Assembly: GCA_964481395.1 (NCBI GenBank)
Contig: CAYZYG010000008.1
Span: 1-64,000, forward strand
From: JBFMFH01 sp964481395
Lineage (GTDB): Bacteria; Acidobacteriota; Vicinamibacteria; Vicinamibacterales; JAKQTR01
Direction: 5' to 3'
DNA: 64,000 nt
In this document: piece by piece, positions 50,350 through 59,418 of the stretch
Layout: each line of letters starts with the position of its first letter
How positions within the stretch are numbered: the stretch's first letter is position 1
The notes under the pieces: generated by a model
Databases searched by the model: none
Told to the model about the DNA's origin: nothing
What the model saw: only the letters and a program-made list of their open reading frames with translations
Program-made: the position numbers and the translations under genes

Positions 50350-51135
50350 ATGTCCCGAGTCCTCAAGATCACCCTGGCCTACGACGGCACGGCGTACGTC
50401 GGCTGGCAGCGCCAGGCGACGGGAGTCTCCGTCCAGGGCCTGCTCGAAGAGGCGTTGGCGCGCATCGATGGCGGCCCCGTGGCGGTGGTCGGCGCAGGAC
50501 GGACTGACGCAGGCGTGCACGCGCTCGGCCAGGTCGCGCGGGCGCAGGTCCGGACGGCTCACGATGGCGCGATGCTCCTGCGAGCCCTGAACGGGATTCT
50601 GCCAGCCGACGTTAGGGTGCTGCGCGTGGAGGAGGCGGCCGACGCGTTTCATCCCCGGTTCGACGCGAGGTCGAAGACCTATCAGTACTGGATCTGGAAT
50701 GGCCGCGTGCTGCCGCCTGCCGTGCGACAGTGGTGCTGGCAGGTCGTGCGCGACCTGGACGTGGACGCCATGGCGGCCGCAGCCCGGCTGTTCGAAGGCC
50801 GCCACGACTTCGCCGCCTTTCAGTCGACCGGAAGCGACGTCAAGACCACCGATCGGACGGTCACCCGCGCCCGGGTGTGGCGGGAAACGGGCGGCGGTGA
50901 GCACGCGGTGCTCACACGCCTTGGCGCGTCTGACCCCCGGTTCGTCGTGTTCGAAATCGAGGCCGAAGGGTTCCTGCGCCACATGGTGCGCGCCATGGCG
51001 GGAACGCTGGTCGACGTCGGCTCGGGCGACCGGCCGCCGGACGCGATCGCTTCCCTGCTGGCCTCAGGGGAGCGCCACGAGGCCGGGGCCACGGCACCGG
51101 CCCGCGGGCTGGTGCTGGTCAGCGTTCGCTACTGA
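50350..51135 (+). CDS. truA: tRNA pseudouridine(38-40) synthase
   Basis: Modifies the anticodon stem of tRNAs. The 261-residue protein has ITLAYDGTAYVGWQRQ, the catalytic Asp53 in GAGRTDAGVHA, FHPRFDARSKTYQY and GFLRHMVRAM. ATG at 50350 is preferred to the GTG three codons earlier. Preceded by a heptamer element, followed by a hairpin. Confidence 0.96.
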   Translation: MSRVLKITLAYDGTAYVGWQRQATGVSVQGLLEEALARIDGGPVAVVGAGRTDAGVHALGQVARAQVRTAHDGAMLLRALNGILPADVRVLRVEEAADAFHPRFDARSKTYQYWIWNGRVLPPAVRQWCWQVVRDLDVDAMAAAARLFEGRHDFAAFQSTGSDVKTTDRTVTRARVWRETGGGEHAVLTRLGASDPRFVVFEIEAEGFLRHMVRAMAGTLVDVGSGDRPPDAIASLLASGERHEAGATAPARGLVLVSVRY

Positions 51136-51178
51136 TAACAGCAACGAACCGCGGGTGTCCTGCGGGCTCGTTTCGGGT

Positions 51179-51206
51179 CCATCGCCTGGCGCCTCGCGCC
51201 TGATGG
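51179..51206 (+). terminator. Possible truA terminator
   Basis: Bipartite hairpin: CCATC/GATGG outside and GGCGC/GCGCC inside, with a 3-base loop. No T-run. Confidence 0.35.
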
Positions 51207-51354
51207 ATCTATGATTAGCGTTTGCGGTCCAGGCCGTTGACGTACGGGGCGCAGCAGGTCGGCCAGCTGGCCTGACCGGTGAGTCAACAGGAGCGATCGG
51301 TGCCGGCTGGCGGCCGAGCACGCCGTGCACGGAGGCGCTCAACAGGGCATCGGC

Positions 51355-52146
51355 ATGTCGCGTGACGAGCTCCTCGCGTGGATTCCTGGCGAGTCGCCCG
51401 ACCGGGCCCTCGCTGAGTCCCTCGACTACGACCGGCTTCCGGCGCACGTGGCGATCATCATGGACGGCAACGGGCGGTGGGCAGCCCGTCGCCATCTGCC
51501 GCGCGTCCACGGCCACCAGGCCGGCGTCGATGCCGTCCGCGACGCCGTCGAGACCGGGGCGCGGCTCGGCTTGCAGGTGCTCACGCTCTACGCCTTCTCG
51601 GTCGAGAACTGGAAGCGGCCCGAGCTCGAGGTCAGGACGCTGATGGCGCTCCTCAAGCGCTATCTGCGCCTCGAACTCCGCACGCTGATCCGGCACAACA
51701 TCCGGTTCCGCGTCATCGGCCGGACGGGAGGCCTGGCCGAGGATGTGCGGTCCGAACTGGCACGGGCGATCGACGCGACGGCCGGAGCCACCGGGATGCT
51801 GTTCAACATCGCGCTGAACTACGGCGGGCGCGCCGAGATCGTCGATGCCGCGCGCCGGCTGATCGAGGCCGGCGTCGATCCGTCCGACCTCGACGAACAG
51901 CGCTTCGCCGGGTTCCTGTACACCGCCGGACAGCCGGATCCCGATCTGCTCATCCGAACGAGCGGCGAGATGCGTGTCAGCAACTTCCTGCTCTGGCAGA
52001 TTGCCTACGCGGAAATCTGGGTGACGGACGTGCTCTGGCCCGACTTCCGCCGCCGGCACCTGCTCGAGGCCATCCTCGACTACCAGAAGCGCGACCGCCG
52101 CTACGGCGGAATCAAGCCGCCGACTGCCGCACGCGTGGCGCTGTGA
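51355..52146 (+). CDS. uppS: Undecaprenyl diphosphate synthase (isoprenyl transferase)
   Basis: Builds the C55 lipid carrier for cell-wall synthesis. The 263-residue protein has IIMDGNGRWA with catalytic Asp37, GHQAGVDAVR, YAFSVENWKRP and RTSGEMRVSNFLLWQ. ATG at 51355 is chosen; an in-frame GTG ten codons earlier is possible. Its stop overlaps the cdsA start by four bases. First gene of the uppS-cdsA-dxr-rseP set. Confidence 0.96.
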   Translation: MSRDELLAWIPGESPDRALAESLDYDRLPAHVAIIMDGNGRWAARRHLPRVHGHQAGVDAVRDAVETGARLGLQVLTLYAFSVENWKRPELEVRTLMALLKRYLRLELRTLIRHNIRFRVIGRTGGLAEDVRSELARAIDATAGATGMLFNIALNYGGRAEIVDAARRLIEAGVDPSDLDEQRFAGFLYTAGQPDPDLLIRTSGEMRVSNFLLWQIAYAEIWVTDVLWPDFRRRHLLEAILDYQKRDRRYGGIKPPTAARVAL

Positions 52147-52928
52147 CCCGCATCCTCAGCGCGCTGGTTCTCGTTCCCCTGGCTCTGGCGGCGATCTGGC
52201 TGGCGCCGGCGTGGCTGTTCGCGCTCGTGATGGCCGGGGTGGTGGCCGCAGCGTTCCTCGAGTATGCGGACCTCCTGCAGCGGACGGACGTGCCGGTGCC
52301 GAGGCTCGCTGGGGCCACCGCCTCGGCGGCGGTGGCCATGGCCCTGGCGTGGCCTGGCGCGCCGGTCGATCTCGTCCTGGCCGCTGCCGTCGTGGCGGTT
52401 CCGCTCGTGGTACTCGCGTCGTACGGGCCCGCCCGCCACGTCCCTGCGTCGGCTGCCGCGGCCCTGTTTCCCGTTGGCTTCCTCGGGGTGCCGCTGGGGC
52501 TCATCGGAGCCATCCGTCACCAGCACGGGCGCGAGGTCGTCCTCCTGCTCCTCCTCGTCGTGTGGATTTCGGACACGGCTCAGTACTACGTCGGCACGTG
52601 GCTGGGGCGGCGGCGCCTGGCTCCGGCCGTCAGCCCAAAGAAGAGCGTCGAGGGGGCGGTGGCGGGATGCATCGCCGGCGCGGCGTCCACGGTCGGCCTA
52701 GGGGCCGTGTGGTTGCCGCACGTCGACGCCCGCTGGCTGGCCGTGGCGGGCCTCGCGCTGGTCGGCCTCGGCATCGCCGGCGACCTGTTCGAGTCGCTGC
52801 TGAAGCGAAGCGCCGAGGTCAAGGACAGTTCGGCATTGATCCCCGGTCACGGCGGGCTCCTCGATCGCATCGACGCCTTGCTCTTTGTGATGCCAGGAGC
52901 ATTCGTGCTGCTCCGCCTGATCGGGTGA
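52143..52928 (+). CDS. cdsA: Phosphatidate cytidylyltransferase
   Basis: Makes CDP-diacylglycerol. A 261-residue polytopic membrane protein with about seven helices. It has the motifs WISDTAQYYVGTWLGRRRLAP and SPKKSVEG and the C-terminal signature GDLFESLLKRSAEVKDSS...GHGGLLDRID. GTG at 52143 overlaps uppS by four bases; upstream frame is discarded because it lies in uppS. Confidence 0.94.
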   Translation: MTRILSALVLVPLALAAIWLAPAWLFALVMAGVVAAAFLEYADLLQRTDVPVPRLAGATASAAVAMALAWPGAPVDLVLAAAVVAVPLVVLASYGPARHVPASAAAALFPVGFLGVPLGLIGAIRHQHGREVVLLLLLVVWISDTAQYYVGTWLGRRRLAPAVSPKKSVEGAVAGCIAGAASTVGLGAVWLPHVDARWLAVAGLALVGLGIAGDLFESLLKRSAEVKDSSALIPGHGGLLDRIDALLFVMPGAFVLLRLIG

Positions 52929-52931
52929 GCC

Positions 52932-54098
52932 ATGAGGCGCACGCGCGTCGCCATTCTGGGGTCGACCGGGTCCATCGGACGCAGCGCGATGGCCGTCGTC
53001 GATGCCCACCCCGATCGCCTGCAGGTGGTCGGGCTGGCGGCGGGCGCCAATGCCAGCCTCCTGGCGTCCCAGATCGACCACGTCCGGCCCCGCATCGTCG
53101 GTATGGCCACCGCGCACGCCCTGGCGCAGGTACAGTCGCGCGTCACAGGGCGCCGGCCCGAGCGCTGGGTGGCCGGCTCCGAGTCCCTCCTGACGGTGGC
53201 GACGCACCCGGACGTGGAGATCGTCCTGTGCGCGTCGTCAGGCACGGCCGCGCTCGAAGCGGTCCTGGCGGCGATCGACGCGGGCAAGACCATCGCCCTC
53301 GCCAACAAGGAGGTGCTGGTGATGGCGGGCGGACTCGTCACGGCTGCCGCAAGGCGCCGGGGTGTCGCCATCCTGCCCGTCGACAGCGAGCACAACGCGA
53401 TCCACCAGTGTCTGCACGGCCGTGACCACCAGGAAGTCCGACGTCTCGTCCTCACGGCATCAGGGGGGCCCTTTCGCAGCCACTCCCTGGCCGACCTGAA
53501 GAAGGTCGGGCCCGACGACGCGTTGCGCCATCCGACCTGGCGGATGGGACGGAAGATCACGATCGACTCGGCCACGCTCATGAACAAGGGGCTGGAGGTC
53601 ATCGAGGCCCACTGGCTGTTCGACGTCTCTGCCGACCAGATCGACGTCGTCATTCACCCGCAGTCCGTCGTGCACTCGCTCGTGGAGCTTCGAGACGGGT
53701 CGATCATCGCGCAGCTCGGCGTGACCGACATGCGGCTGCCGATCCAGTACGCGTTCTCCTATCCAGAGCGATGGGGCGGGGCGCTGCCAACGCTGGACCT
53801 GGTCCGGAGCGGGCCTCTCGAGTTCCACGCACCCGACCACCGGCGTTTTCCCTGCCTCGGCCTCGCCTACCGCGCGCTGCGGGAGGGCCGAGGCGCGCCG
53901 GTCGTGCTCAACGCTGCGAACGAAGTGGCCGTGGCCGCGTTTCTCGCCGGACGGCTGCCGTTCCTGGCCATCGCAGACGTGATCGCCAGGACGATGGATG
54001 CCCACGCGCCCCGGGACGCCGACACGCTTGCCGGCATTCGCGGTCTGGACCACTGGGCCAGGGACTACGCCCAGGAGGTCCTGAGCGGTTACAATTGA
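52932..54098 (+). CDS. dxr: 1-deoxy-D-xylulose 5-phosphate reductoisomerase
   Basis: First committed step of the MEP isoprenoid pathway, feeding UppS. The 388-residue protein has the NADPH site ILGSTGSIGRSA, ALANKEVLVMAG, the metal/substrate site PVDSEHNAI, LTASGGPF, HPTWRMGRKITIDSATLMNKGLEVIEA read in order, and HPQSVVHSLVE. Spaced three bases from cdsA. Confidence 0.97.
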   Translation: MRRTRVAILGSTGSIGRSAMAVVDAHPDRLQVVGLAAGANASLLASQIDHVRPRIVGMATAHALAQVQSRVTGRRPERWVAGSESLLTVATHPDVEIVLCASSGTAALEAVLAAIDAGKTIALANKEVLVMAGGLVTAAARRRGVAILPVDSEHNAIHQCLHGRDHQEVRRLVLTASGGPFRSHSLADLKKVGPDDALRHPTWRMGRKITIDSATLMNKGLEVIEAHWLFDVSADQIDVVIHPQSVVHSLVELRDGSIIAQLGVTDMRLPIQYAFSYPERWGGALPTLDLVRSGPLEFHAPDHRRFPCLGLAYRALREGRGAPVVLNAANEVAVAAFLAGRLPFLAIADVIARTMDAHAPRDADTLAGIRGLDHWARDYAQEVLSGYN

Positions 54099-54114
54099 GG
54101 ATGAGGCACGTTCC

Positions 54115-55437
54115 GTGATCAACTCGCTGCTCGCGTTCGTCTTCGTCCTCGGTGTCCTCGTTTTCGTGCACGAGCTGGGGCACTTCCTGGTGGCCCGGTG
54201 GCTGGGTGTGCGTGTGCTCACGTTCGCCATCGGGTTCGGGCCCAACCTGTTCAAAGTCACCCGGGGCGGGATCGACTACTGCATCAAGGCGTTTCCGCTG
54301 GGCGGGTTCGTCAAGATGGCGGGCGAGAACCCGGACGATCCCCGCTCGGGAGCCCCGGACGAGTTCCTGTCGCGGAGCAAGTGGGACCGCTTCCGCATCC
54401 TGCTGGCGGGTCCCGCCATGAACGTGGCCCTGTCGGTCGTGCTGATGTGGGTCGTGCTCCTGAAGGGCGCCCAGGTTCCCGCGTTTCACGACGATCCGGT
54501 GGTGGTCGGGGAGGTCACGAACGATTCTCCCGCCGAGAAGAGCGGGATTCTCGTCGGTGACCGTATCACTCGCGTGGGCTCTGTCGATGTGGCCAACTGG
54601 GAACAGTTCTACCTGGCGATCGGCGGCCGGGCGGACCGCGACGTGCCCCTGACGCTGCTCCGCGAGGGCCGAGAGCGGGTCCTCCAGGTCAGGCCGGTCG
54701 CGACCACCAGACTCGAGGTCGGGGACATCGGGGTGCTGCCCGACGTGCATCCGAGCATCAGTGCTCTGGAGCCGAACGGGCCGGCCGGGAAGGCGGGCCT
54801 CAAGGCGGGAGACATCCTGCTGGCGGTCAACGGCGTGCGGACCACGTTCTCCGGGCAGGTGTCCACCGAGATCCGGAAGTTCCCCGAGCAGCCCATCACG
54901 GTCACCGTCGAGCGTGGAGGCGAGCGCCTCGACGTCCCCGTCACGCCGCGCCGACAGGGCGACACCGGGGTGATCGGCATCAGCATCTCCGACGCCTTCG
55001 ACGTGATCGAACCGGGGCCGATCGGGGCGTTCACGATGAGTCTCGAGCGCAACGTCCAGTTCGCGGGCCTCATCGTCCAGACCCTTGCGGGCCTCTTCAC
55101 GCGGGAGACGTCGCCGCGGCAGTTGATGGGACCGGTGGCGATTGCCCAACTGTCGGGCGATTACGCGGCGGCTGGCTGGCTGGCGCTGATCACGTTCATG
55201 GCGTCGCTCAGCCTGAACCTCGGGCTCCTGAACCTCCTGCCGATCCCCGTCCTGGACGGCGGACACATCTTCATCATGGGCGTCGAAGCCGTGGCCCGCC
55301 GGGATTTCAGCGTGAAGGTGAAGGAACGGCTGCTGCTGGCCGGATTCGTCGTGCTGATGGTCCTGATGGTGACGGTCGTCGTCAACGACCTCAGCCGTCT
55401 CCCGTTCATCGAACGTCTGACGTCGGGTCCGCGTTAG
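54115..55437 (+). CDS. rseP: Site-2 intramembrane zinc protease RseP
   Basis: Cleaves membrane-bound anti-sigma factors and remnant signal peptides. The 440-residue protein has HELGH at 19-23 in the first helix, two PDZ domains (about residues 125-195 and 205-285), and NLLPIPVLDGGH in a later helix. GTG at 54115; a TACAAT 19 bases upstream could add a separate promoter. The stop codon overlaps the opposite cobA-hemD stop. Confidence 0.95.
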   Translation: MINSLLAFVFVLGVLVFVHELGHFLVARWLGVRVLTFAIGFGPNLFKVTRGGIDYCIKAFPLGGFVKMAGENPDDPRSGAPDEFLSRSKWDRFRILLAGPAMNVALSVVLMWVVLLKGAQVPAFHDDPVVVGEVTNDSPAEKSGILVGDRITRVGSVDVANWEQFYLAIGGRADRDVPLTLLREGRERVLQVRPVATTRLEVGDIGVLPDVHPSISALEPNGPAGKAGLKAGDILLAVNGVRTTFSGQVSTEIRKFPEQPITVTVERGGERLDVPVTPRRQGDTGVIGISISDAFDVIEPGPIGAFTMSLERNVQFAGLIVQTLAGLFTRETSPRQLMGPVAIAQLSGDYAAAGWLALITFMASLSLNLGLLNLLPIPVLDGGHIFIMGVEAVARRDFSVKVKERLLLAGFVVLMVLMVTVVVNDLSRLPFIERLTSGPR

Positions 55438-56969
55438 AGGGTCCTGTTCCCGGCGAAGTGCTTCACGATGGCGGCGATGAGCCCGGCGATCGTGTACTCG
55501 TCCGGCAGGATGGTCGTGTCGATCCCGTACGTCCGAGCCACCTCGGCCGTGACCGGCCCGATGCACGCCACGGATGTCGAGGCCAGCAGGTCGGCAAGGG
55601 GATCGGCGCCGTAGAGCTCGACGTAGTCGCGCACGGTCGACGCGCTGGTGAACGCGACGACATCGATCTCCTTCTCGAGCAGCATCTTGTAGATGTCCGG
55701 CTCACGCGGGTCTCCGACGACGATCGGGACGGTCCGGTACGCGCCGACCTCATGGACGTTCGCACCGGCGTTGCGCAGGATGTCTGCCAGGACCTCGCGC
55801 GCGCCCTCACCCCTGGGCAGCAGTACATGGCTGCCGACGAGCCGGCCTGACGCGCTCAGGGCCTCGACCATCATCTCGGGCCGGTACTCGACAGCGGGGA
55901 CGTCCACGCGCACGCCGAGGCCGCCGAAACGCTCAACGCTGGCCTGACCGATGGCGCAGATCCCCACGCCCTTCAACTCGCGGATGTCCCCGGCCAGCAG
56001 CACGGCGCGGAGGAACGCGTCGGCGCTCGCGGTGTTCGGCAGCACGACCCACTGAAAGCGTGACAGATCCGAACAGGCCTCCGCCAGCGGCGCGTCGTCC
56101 TCTGCGGCGGCGATTCGCACGGTCGGGGCCTGGACGACGAGCGCGCCGAGTTCCTCGAGCGACTCGACCATCTCCCGGGCCTGCTCGCGGGGGCGCGTCA
56201 CGACGATGCGGCGGCCGAACAGCGGGCGGACGTCGAACCATCGCAGATGCTGGCGCAGCCCTGCGACGCGCCCGACGATGACGATGGCCGGATCCGCCGG
56301 AGGAGGGGTCCTCGTCGCCAGTTCCTCGAGCGTTCCGGTGACGGTGCGCTGTGCCGCGAGCGTGCCCTGATAGACGAGCGCGACCGGCTCCGCTGCGGGC
56401 CTCCCGGCAGCCAGCAATGAGGCCAGGAAGACGCTGACCTGATCCCGGCCCGCGTAGCACACGATCGTTCCGTCGAGTCTGGCCAGGCTGGCCCAGTCGA
56501 CCGACGGGGCGTCGTGGCTGGCGTCCTCGTGGCCACGGACGAACGTCAGCGTGTCGCCGCCTCCCCGGTAGGTCACGGCCACGCCGGCGTACGCCGGTAC
56601 GGCGACAGCTGCCGGGACGCCGGGGACCACCTCGAACGGCACGCCGTGTTCGTGGAGGAAGAGAGCCTCCTCTCCGCCGTCGTCGAACACGAACGGGTCG
56701 CCCCACTTCAGTCTGACGACGCGTTTGCCTTCACGCTGGTTCTCGGCCAGCAGGTAGGCGATGGCGTCGCGAGCCTGCGCGCCGGGTGCCGCCGGCCCGA
56801 CATCGATACGCTCGGCATCGGGACGTGCGTAGCGGAGGATGGACTCCGGGACGAGCCGGTCGTACACGACGACGTCGGCGCGTCCGAGGCAGCGTGCACC
56901 GCGAACGCTGATGAGACCGGGATCTCCGGGCCCGGCCCCGACGAAATGAACGAGAGGTCGGTTTGGCAT
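55434..56969 (-). CDS. Uroporphyrinogen-III C-methyltransferase / uroporphyrinogen-III synthase fusion
   Basis: A 511-residue fusion. Residues 1 to about 250 are a SUMT (CobA) domain with VHFVGAGPGDPGLISVRG, DVVVYDRLV, RLKWGDPFVF, PGVPAAVAVPAYAG and the cyclohydrolase-like C part. Residues about 265-511 are a HemD domain with RRIVVTRPREQA, FTSASTVRDYVE and CIGPVTAEVARTYG. It makes precorrin-2 and closes the tetrapyrrole ring, sitting at the branch between heme and sirohaem/B12. ATG at 56969 has a hairpin seven bases upstream. No other heme genes are present here. Confidence 0.94.
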   Translation of the reverse strand: MPNRPLVHFVGAGPGDPGLISVRGARCLGRADVVVYDRLVPESILRYARPDAERIDVGPAAPGAQARDAIAYLLAENQREGKRVVRLKWGDPFVFDDGGEEALFLHEHGVPFEVVPGVPAAVAVPAYAGVAVTYRGGGDTLTFVRGHEDASHDAPSVDWASLARLDGTIVCYAGRDQVSVFLASLLAAGRPAAEPVALVYQGTLAAQRTVTGTLEELATRTPPPADPAIVIVGRVAGLRQHLRWFDVRPLFGRRIVVTRPREQAREMVESLEELGALVVQAPTVRIAAAEDDAPLAEACSDLSRFQWVVLPNTASADAFLRAVLLAGDIRELKGVGICAIGQASVERFGGLGVRVDVPAVEYRPEMMVEALSASGRLVGSHVLLPRGEGAREVLADILRNAGANVHEVGAYRTVPIVVGDPREPDIYKMLLEKEIDVVAFTSASTVRDYVELYGADPLADLLASTSVACIGPVTAEVARTYGIDTTILPDEYTIAGLIAAIVKHFAGNRTL

Positions 56970-56976
56970 GAGGACA

Positions 56977-56997
56977 CCGGCCGCCTGTGGCGGCCGG
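56977..56997 (-). promoter_or_regulatory. Leader hairpin before cobA-hemD
   Basis: Perfect 9-bp stem CCGGCCGCC/GGCGGCCGG with loop TGT, ending seven bases before the start codon, where a ribosome site would be expected. A minus-strand TATGCT (57007-57002) lies just upstream. Confidence 0.4.
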
Positions 56998-57016
56998 GAG
57001 GAGCATATCAGAGAAC

Positions 57017-57174
57017 GGGGACCGGGGACCGGGGACCAGTTCTGATGACCGGATCGGAACCAGGGGACTGGTACAGTGCGGTCCGCCAGGGGGGTGGGTG
57101 TCAAGGCTGTCTTCGGCCGCCCGCAACTGGGTCGACAGGCTCAACCGATCCCCGGTCCCCGGTCCCAGGGCCCC
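57017..57174. repeat. Opposed heptamer arrays flanking the 3' end of a VWFA gene
   Basis: GGGGACC three times (57017-57037) faces GATCCCC, GGTCCCC, GGTCCCA, GGGCCCC (57147-57174). The second array is translated on the minus strand as the last residues of the VWFA protein. Confidence 0.88.
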
Positions 57175-58142
57175 GGTTTCTGTCCTTGGCCGGGTGCGTA
57201 GTAGCCCTGCTTGGTCCGTGCGGTCGTCGAGGGCCGGCTGACACGGACGACCACCCGTCGCCACCGGCCGTCCCGCTTCGCGTTCGTCGAGGAGTAGCCG
57301 AGCACGTACTGACTCGACAACTCCTGGAGCACCTGGTCGTAGATGGCTGGAAGCTCCGCCGCCGCGGCGGGAAAGAAGACCCGCCCCCCGGTCTGCGAGG
57401 TCAACTGACGCAGCACGTAGTCCGCTTCGTTGAAGCCTTTGCCGCCGAACGGATCGCGGACACGGAGTCCGATGGCGTAGATGGCCGTCTCGGATCGTTT
57501 GGCCAGCTCCAGCACTTCGTCGAATGCCACCAGGCTCGACGTATCCTCGCCGTCCGAGAGGAGGACGATGGCCTGCCGGCGGAGATCGTCGGCGGCGCGG
57601 ACCTGCGTCTTGCGCAGTTCCTTCAATGCGATGTACACCGCGTTATAGAGCGAGGTCGATCCGCCCGCCACGGTCGATCGGATGGCCTGCTCGGCCTTCT
57701 CGTGCTGATTCGTGAAGGCGATGGCCACCGTGACCTTGCTGTCGAAGTCGATCACCTGGCTTTCGTCCTGGGGCCGCAGCCGGCGCACGAACAGGGACGC
57801 CGCCTCCTGGGCGGTGGCCATCTTGTCTTCCATGGACGCGCTCGTGTCGAGCAGCAGGGAGACCGCCAGAGGCTGATTCGAGCGGTTGAAGAACGACACC
57901 TCCTGCTGCACCCCGTCTTCGTACACCAGGAACTCGTGCGGTTCCACGTCCGTGATGAACCGGCCCGAGGGGTCCGTCACCGTGACGCTCAGCGAGACCA
58001 GGTCGATGCCGCTTCGAAACGGGCCGGCGTCTGGCCGGACCGGCGGCTGCTGGCTCTGCGCGTGCCCGGTCGGCGCGGGCGCCGCGAGGACCGCGGCCAG
58101 AGTGACCGCGAGCCCTGCGAACGCCAGACGGCGGAGGATCAC
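57141..58142 (-). CDS. Secreted VWFA-domain protein, acidobacterial type
   Basis: A 333-residue protein with a signal peptide (about residues 5-28). It has the short SVTVTDPSGRFITDVEPHEFLVYEDGV segment typical of VWFA-related acidobacterial proteins, and a von Willebrand A domain with an intact metal site DTSAS (99-103) and VLLSDGEDT. It probably binds protein or envelope ligands; exact role unknown. The C-terminal PGPWDRGPGIG is coded by heptamer repeats. Starts with a four-base overlap after a paralogue. Confidence 0.85.
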   Translation of the reverse strand: MILRRLAFAGLAVTLAAVLAAPAPTGHAQSQQPPVRPDAGPFRSGIDLVSLSVTVTDPSGRFITDVEPHEFLVYEDGVQQEVSFFNRSNQPLAVSLLLDTSASMEDKMATAQEAASLFVRRLRPQDESQVIDFDSKVTVAIAFTNQHEKAEQAIRSTVAGGSTSLYNAVYIALKELRKTQVRAADDLRRQAIVLLSDGEDTSSLVAFDEVLELAKRSETAIYAIGLRVRDPFGGKGFNEADYVLRQLTSQTGGRVFFPAAAAELPAIYDQVLQELSSQYVLGYSSTNAKRDGRWRRVVVRVSRPSTTARTKQGYYAPGQGQKPGPWDRGPGIG

Positions 58143-59059
58143 CGCGCGCCCTTGGCGGTCCTGATCGGAATGCCTCTCGCCGTCAGGTCGGGCGGGCGGA
58201 CCGCGATTTCGACGCGTTCGGGAGGGATGAGGGAATCGGGCCTCGCATAGGTGATGCGGTACTGTCCCAGCAACTCGTCCGCGAGCGTGCCGAGTGCCTT
58301 CGGCAGCCCCATCGTCGACAGGACGTTATCGCGGCGCCCGCCCGTCTCTGTCGTGCCGCGGTCGAACAGCAGTTCACGCTGTCGACCGGCCGACGTGCCG
58401 ATGTCGCGCGGTACAGCGCTGCCGACGGTGACGACGTGCAGCGCGACGCCCTGCTCCTTCAGGAGCCTCAGCGCGGTGTCGTGGAAGGCGTTGCTGAACT
58501 CGATCCCGCCCAGCCAGACCACGACAATGGCGGCCCGGTCGGCCGGACGCTTGGCCAGGCCCTTCAGCGTCTCCTCGACGGCCTCGATGACGGTGGCCCC
58601 GGCGTTGGGGATGTGGAACACGCGGCCGAGCCCGCGCGTGAGGAGGTCCTGGTCGTTGGTGTAGTCGGTCAGGACCGTCGGACGGTCGCCCAGCCCGATG
58701 AGGGCGATGTGTGACTCGGGACGCACCTTCGCCACGAAACCTTCGAGGGCCAGCCGGAGGTCTGTGAGCCCGATCTGCGCGGCCTGGCTCGTGTCGATGA
58801 GCACGGCGAGATCGATGGGATCGGTGGCCCGGCGCGCGCGCAGCACTTCCCTGACGCGCCCGTCCTCGCGGACGATGAAGTCGCCCGGCGTCAACGTGAG
58901 CACGGGTTGCCCGGCTTTGTCGAGCACGCTCACGAACATGTCCCGCTCGACCGTTGAGGCCGTCTGCGGGGCTGCGGCCGGGCCTGTGGCGGCGAGGCCG
59001 GCGAGGAGCACGAGTGAGAGCAGCAGCGGTGCCGGGCGCCGGGAGTGTCGGCTATGCAT
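58139..59059 (-). CDS. Secreted VWFA-domain protein, paralogue with reduced metal site
   Basis: A 306-residue protein with a signal peptide (about residues 10-30), the segment FVSVLDKAGQPVLTLTPGDFIVRED, and a VWA-like domain. The metal site reads DTSQA rather than D-x-S-x-S, so metal binding may be weaker. ATG at 59059 starts the signal peptide; the longer frame is not supported. It is first in a two-gene unit with its own sigma70-like promoter. Confidence 0.8.
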   Translation of the reverse strand: MHSRHSRRPAPLLLSLVLLAGLAATGPAAAPQTASTVERDMFVSVLDKAGQPVLTLTPGDFIVREDGRVREVLRARRATDPIDLAVLIDTSQAAQIGLTDLRLALEGFVAKVRPESHIALIGLGDRPTVLTDYTNDQDLLTRGLGRVFHIPNAGATVIEAVEETLKGLAKRPADRAAIVVVWLGGIEFSNAFHDTALRLLKEQGVALHVVTVGSAVPRDIGTSAGRQRELLFDRGTTETGGRRDNVLSTMGLPKALGTLADELLGQYRITYARPDSLIPPERVEIAVRPPDLTARGIPIRTAKGAR

Positions 59060-59098
59060 GGGTCGCGGGTCCTTATTGTCGGGCAGGCGCGCACTGAC

Positions 59099-59128
59099 AG
59101 TATATCGCTTCCGCGAAACGCTTGTCAG
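59099..59128 (-). promoter_or_regulatory. Promoter of the VWFA gene pair
   Basis: On the minus strand CTGACA (59128-59123), 18-base spacer, TATACT (59104-59099); leader about 33 bases. Confidence 0.6.
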
Positions 59129-59145
59129 CACGGCACTTGGCTTCC

Positions 59146-59175
59146 TTGACCGCGGTTTCGAGCGCATGTTATAAC
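59146..59175 (+). promoter_or_regulatory. nuo operon promoter
   Basis: TTGACC (59146-59151), 18-base spacer, TATAAC (59170-59175). Confidence 0.6.
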
Positions 59176-59196
59176 CCGAGGGCTGTCTGCCCTCGG
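59176..59196. promoter_or_regulatory. Palindrome over the nuo transcription start
   Basis: CCGAGGGC, five bases, GCCCTCGG. It directly follows the -10 and so covers the expected +1. It could act as operator or as a 5'-end hairpin. Confidence 0.45.
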
Positions 59197-59418
59197 CGGC
59201 GCCGTCGGGTCACGACGCTGCCGACGCGACCCGCCTTAGCCAGTGCCTCCTCGGGCAATCCCGTGGGTGGTGCGGCGGCGGAGCGCCCCCCAAGCCGCCG
59301 CGGCTTCGGTCCGCACACCTCAGGCAGGTCCGGCGGTCCTGCAGGTGCGCTGGCGGCGTCAGTTGCCGCCTGGCGTTGACGCAGGTGGTGCACGAGCGCG
59401 GCCCGGAAGGTGAAACCG

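Larger units (their letters stand above)
59060..59418. other. Divergent control region between VWFA genes and nuo operon
   Basis: 359 bases with back-to-back promoters, a palindrome at the presumed nuo transcription start and a leader of about 235 bases before nuoA. No gene recognised. Confidence 0.7.
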
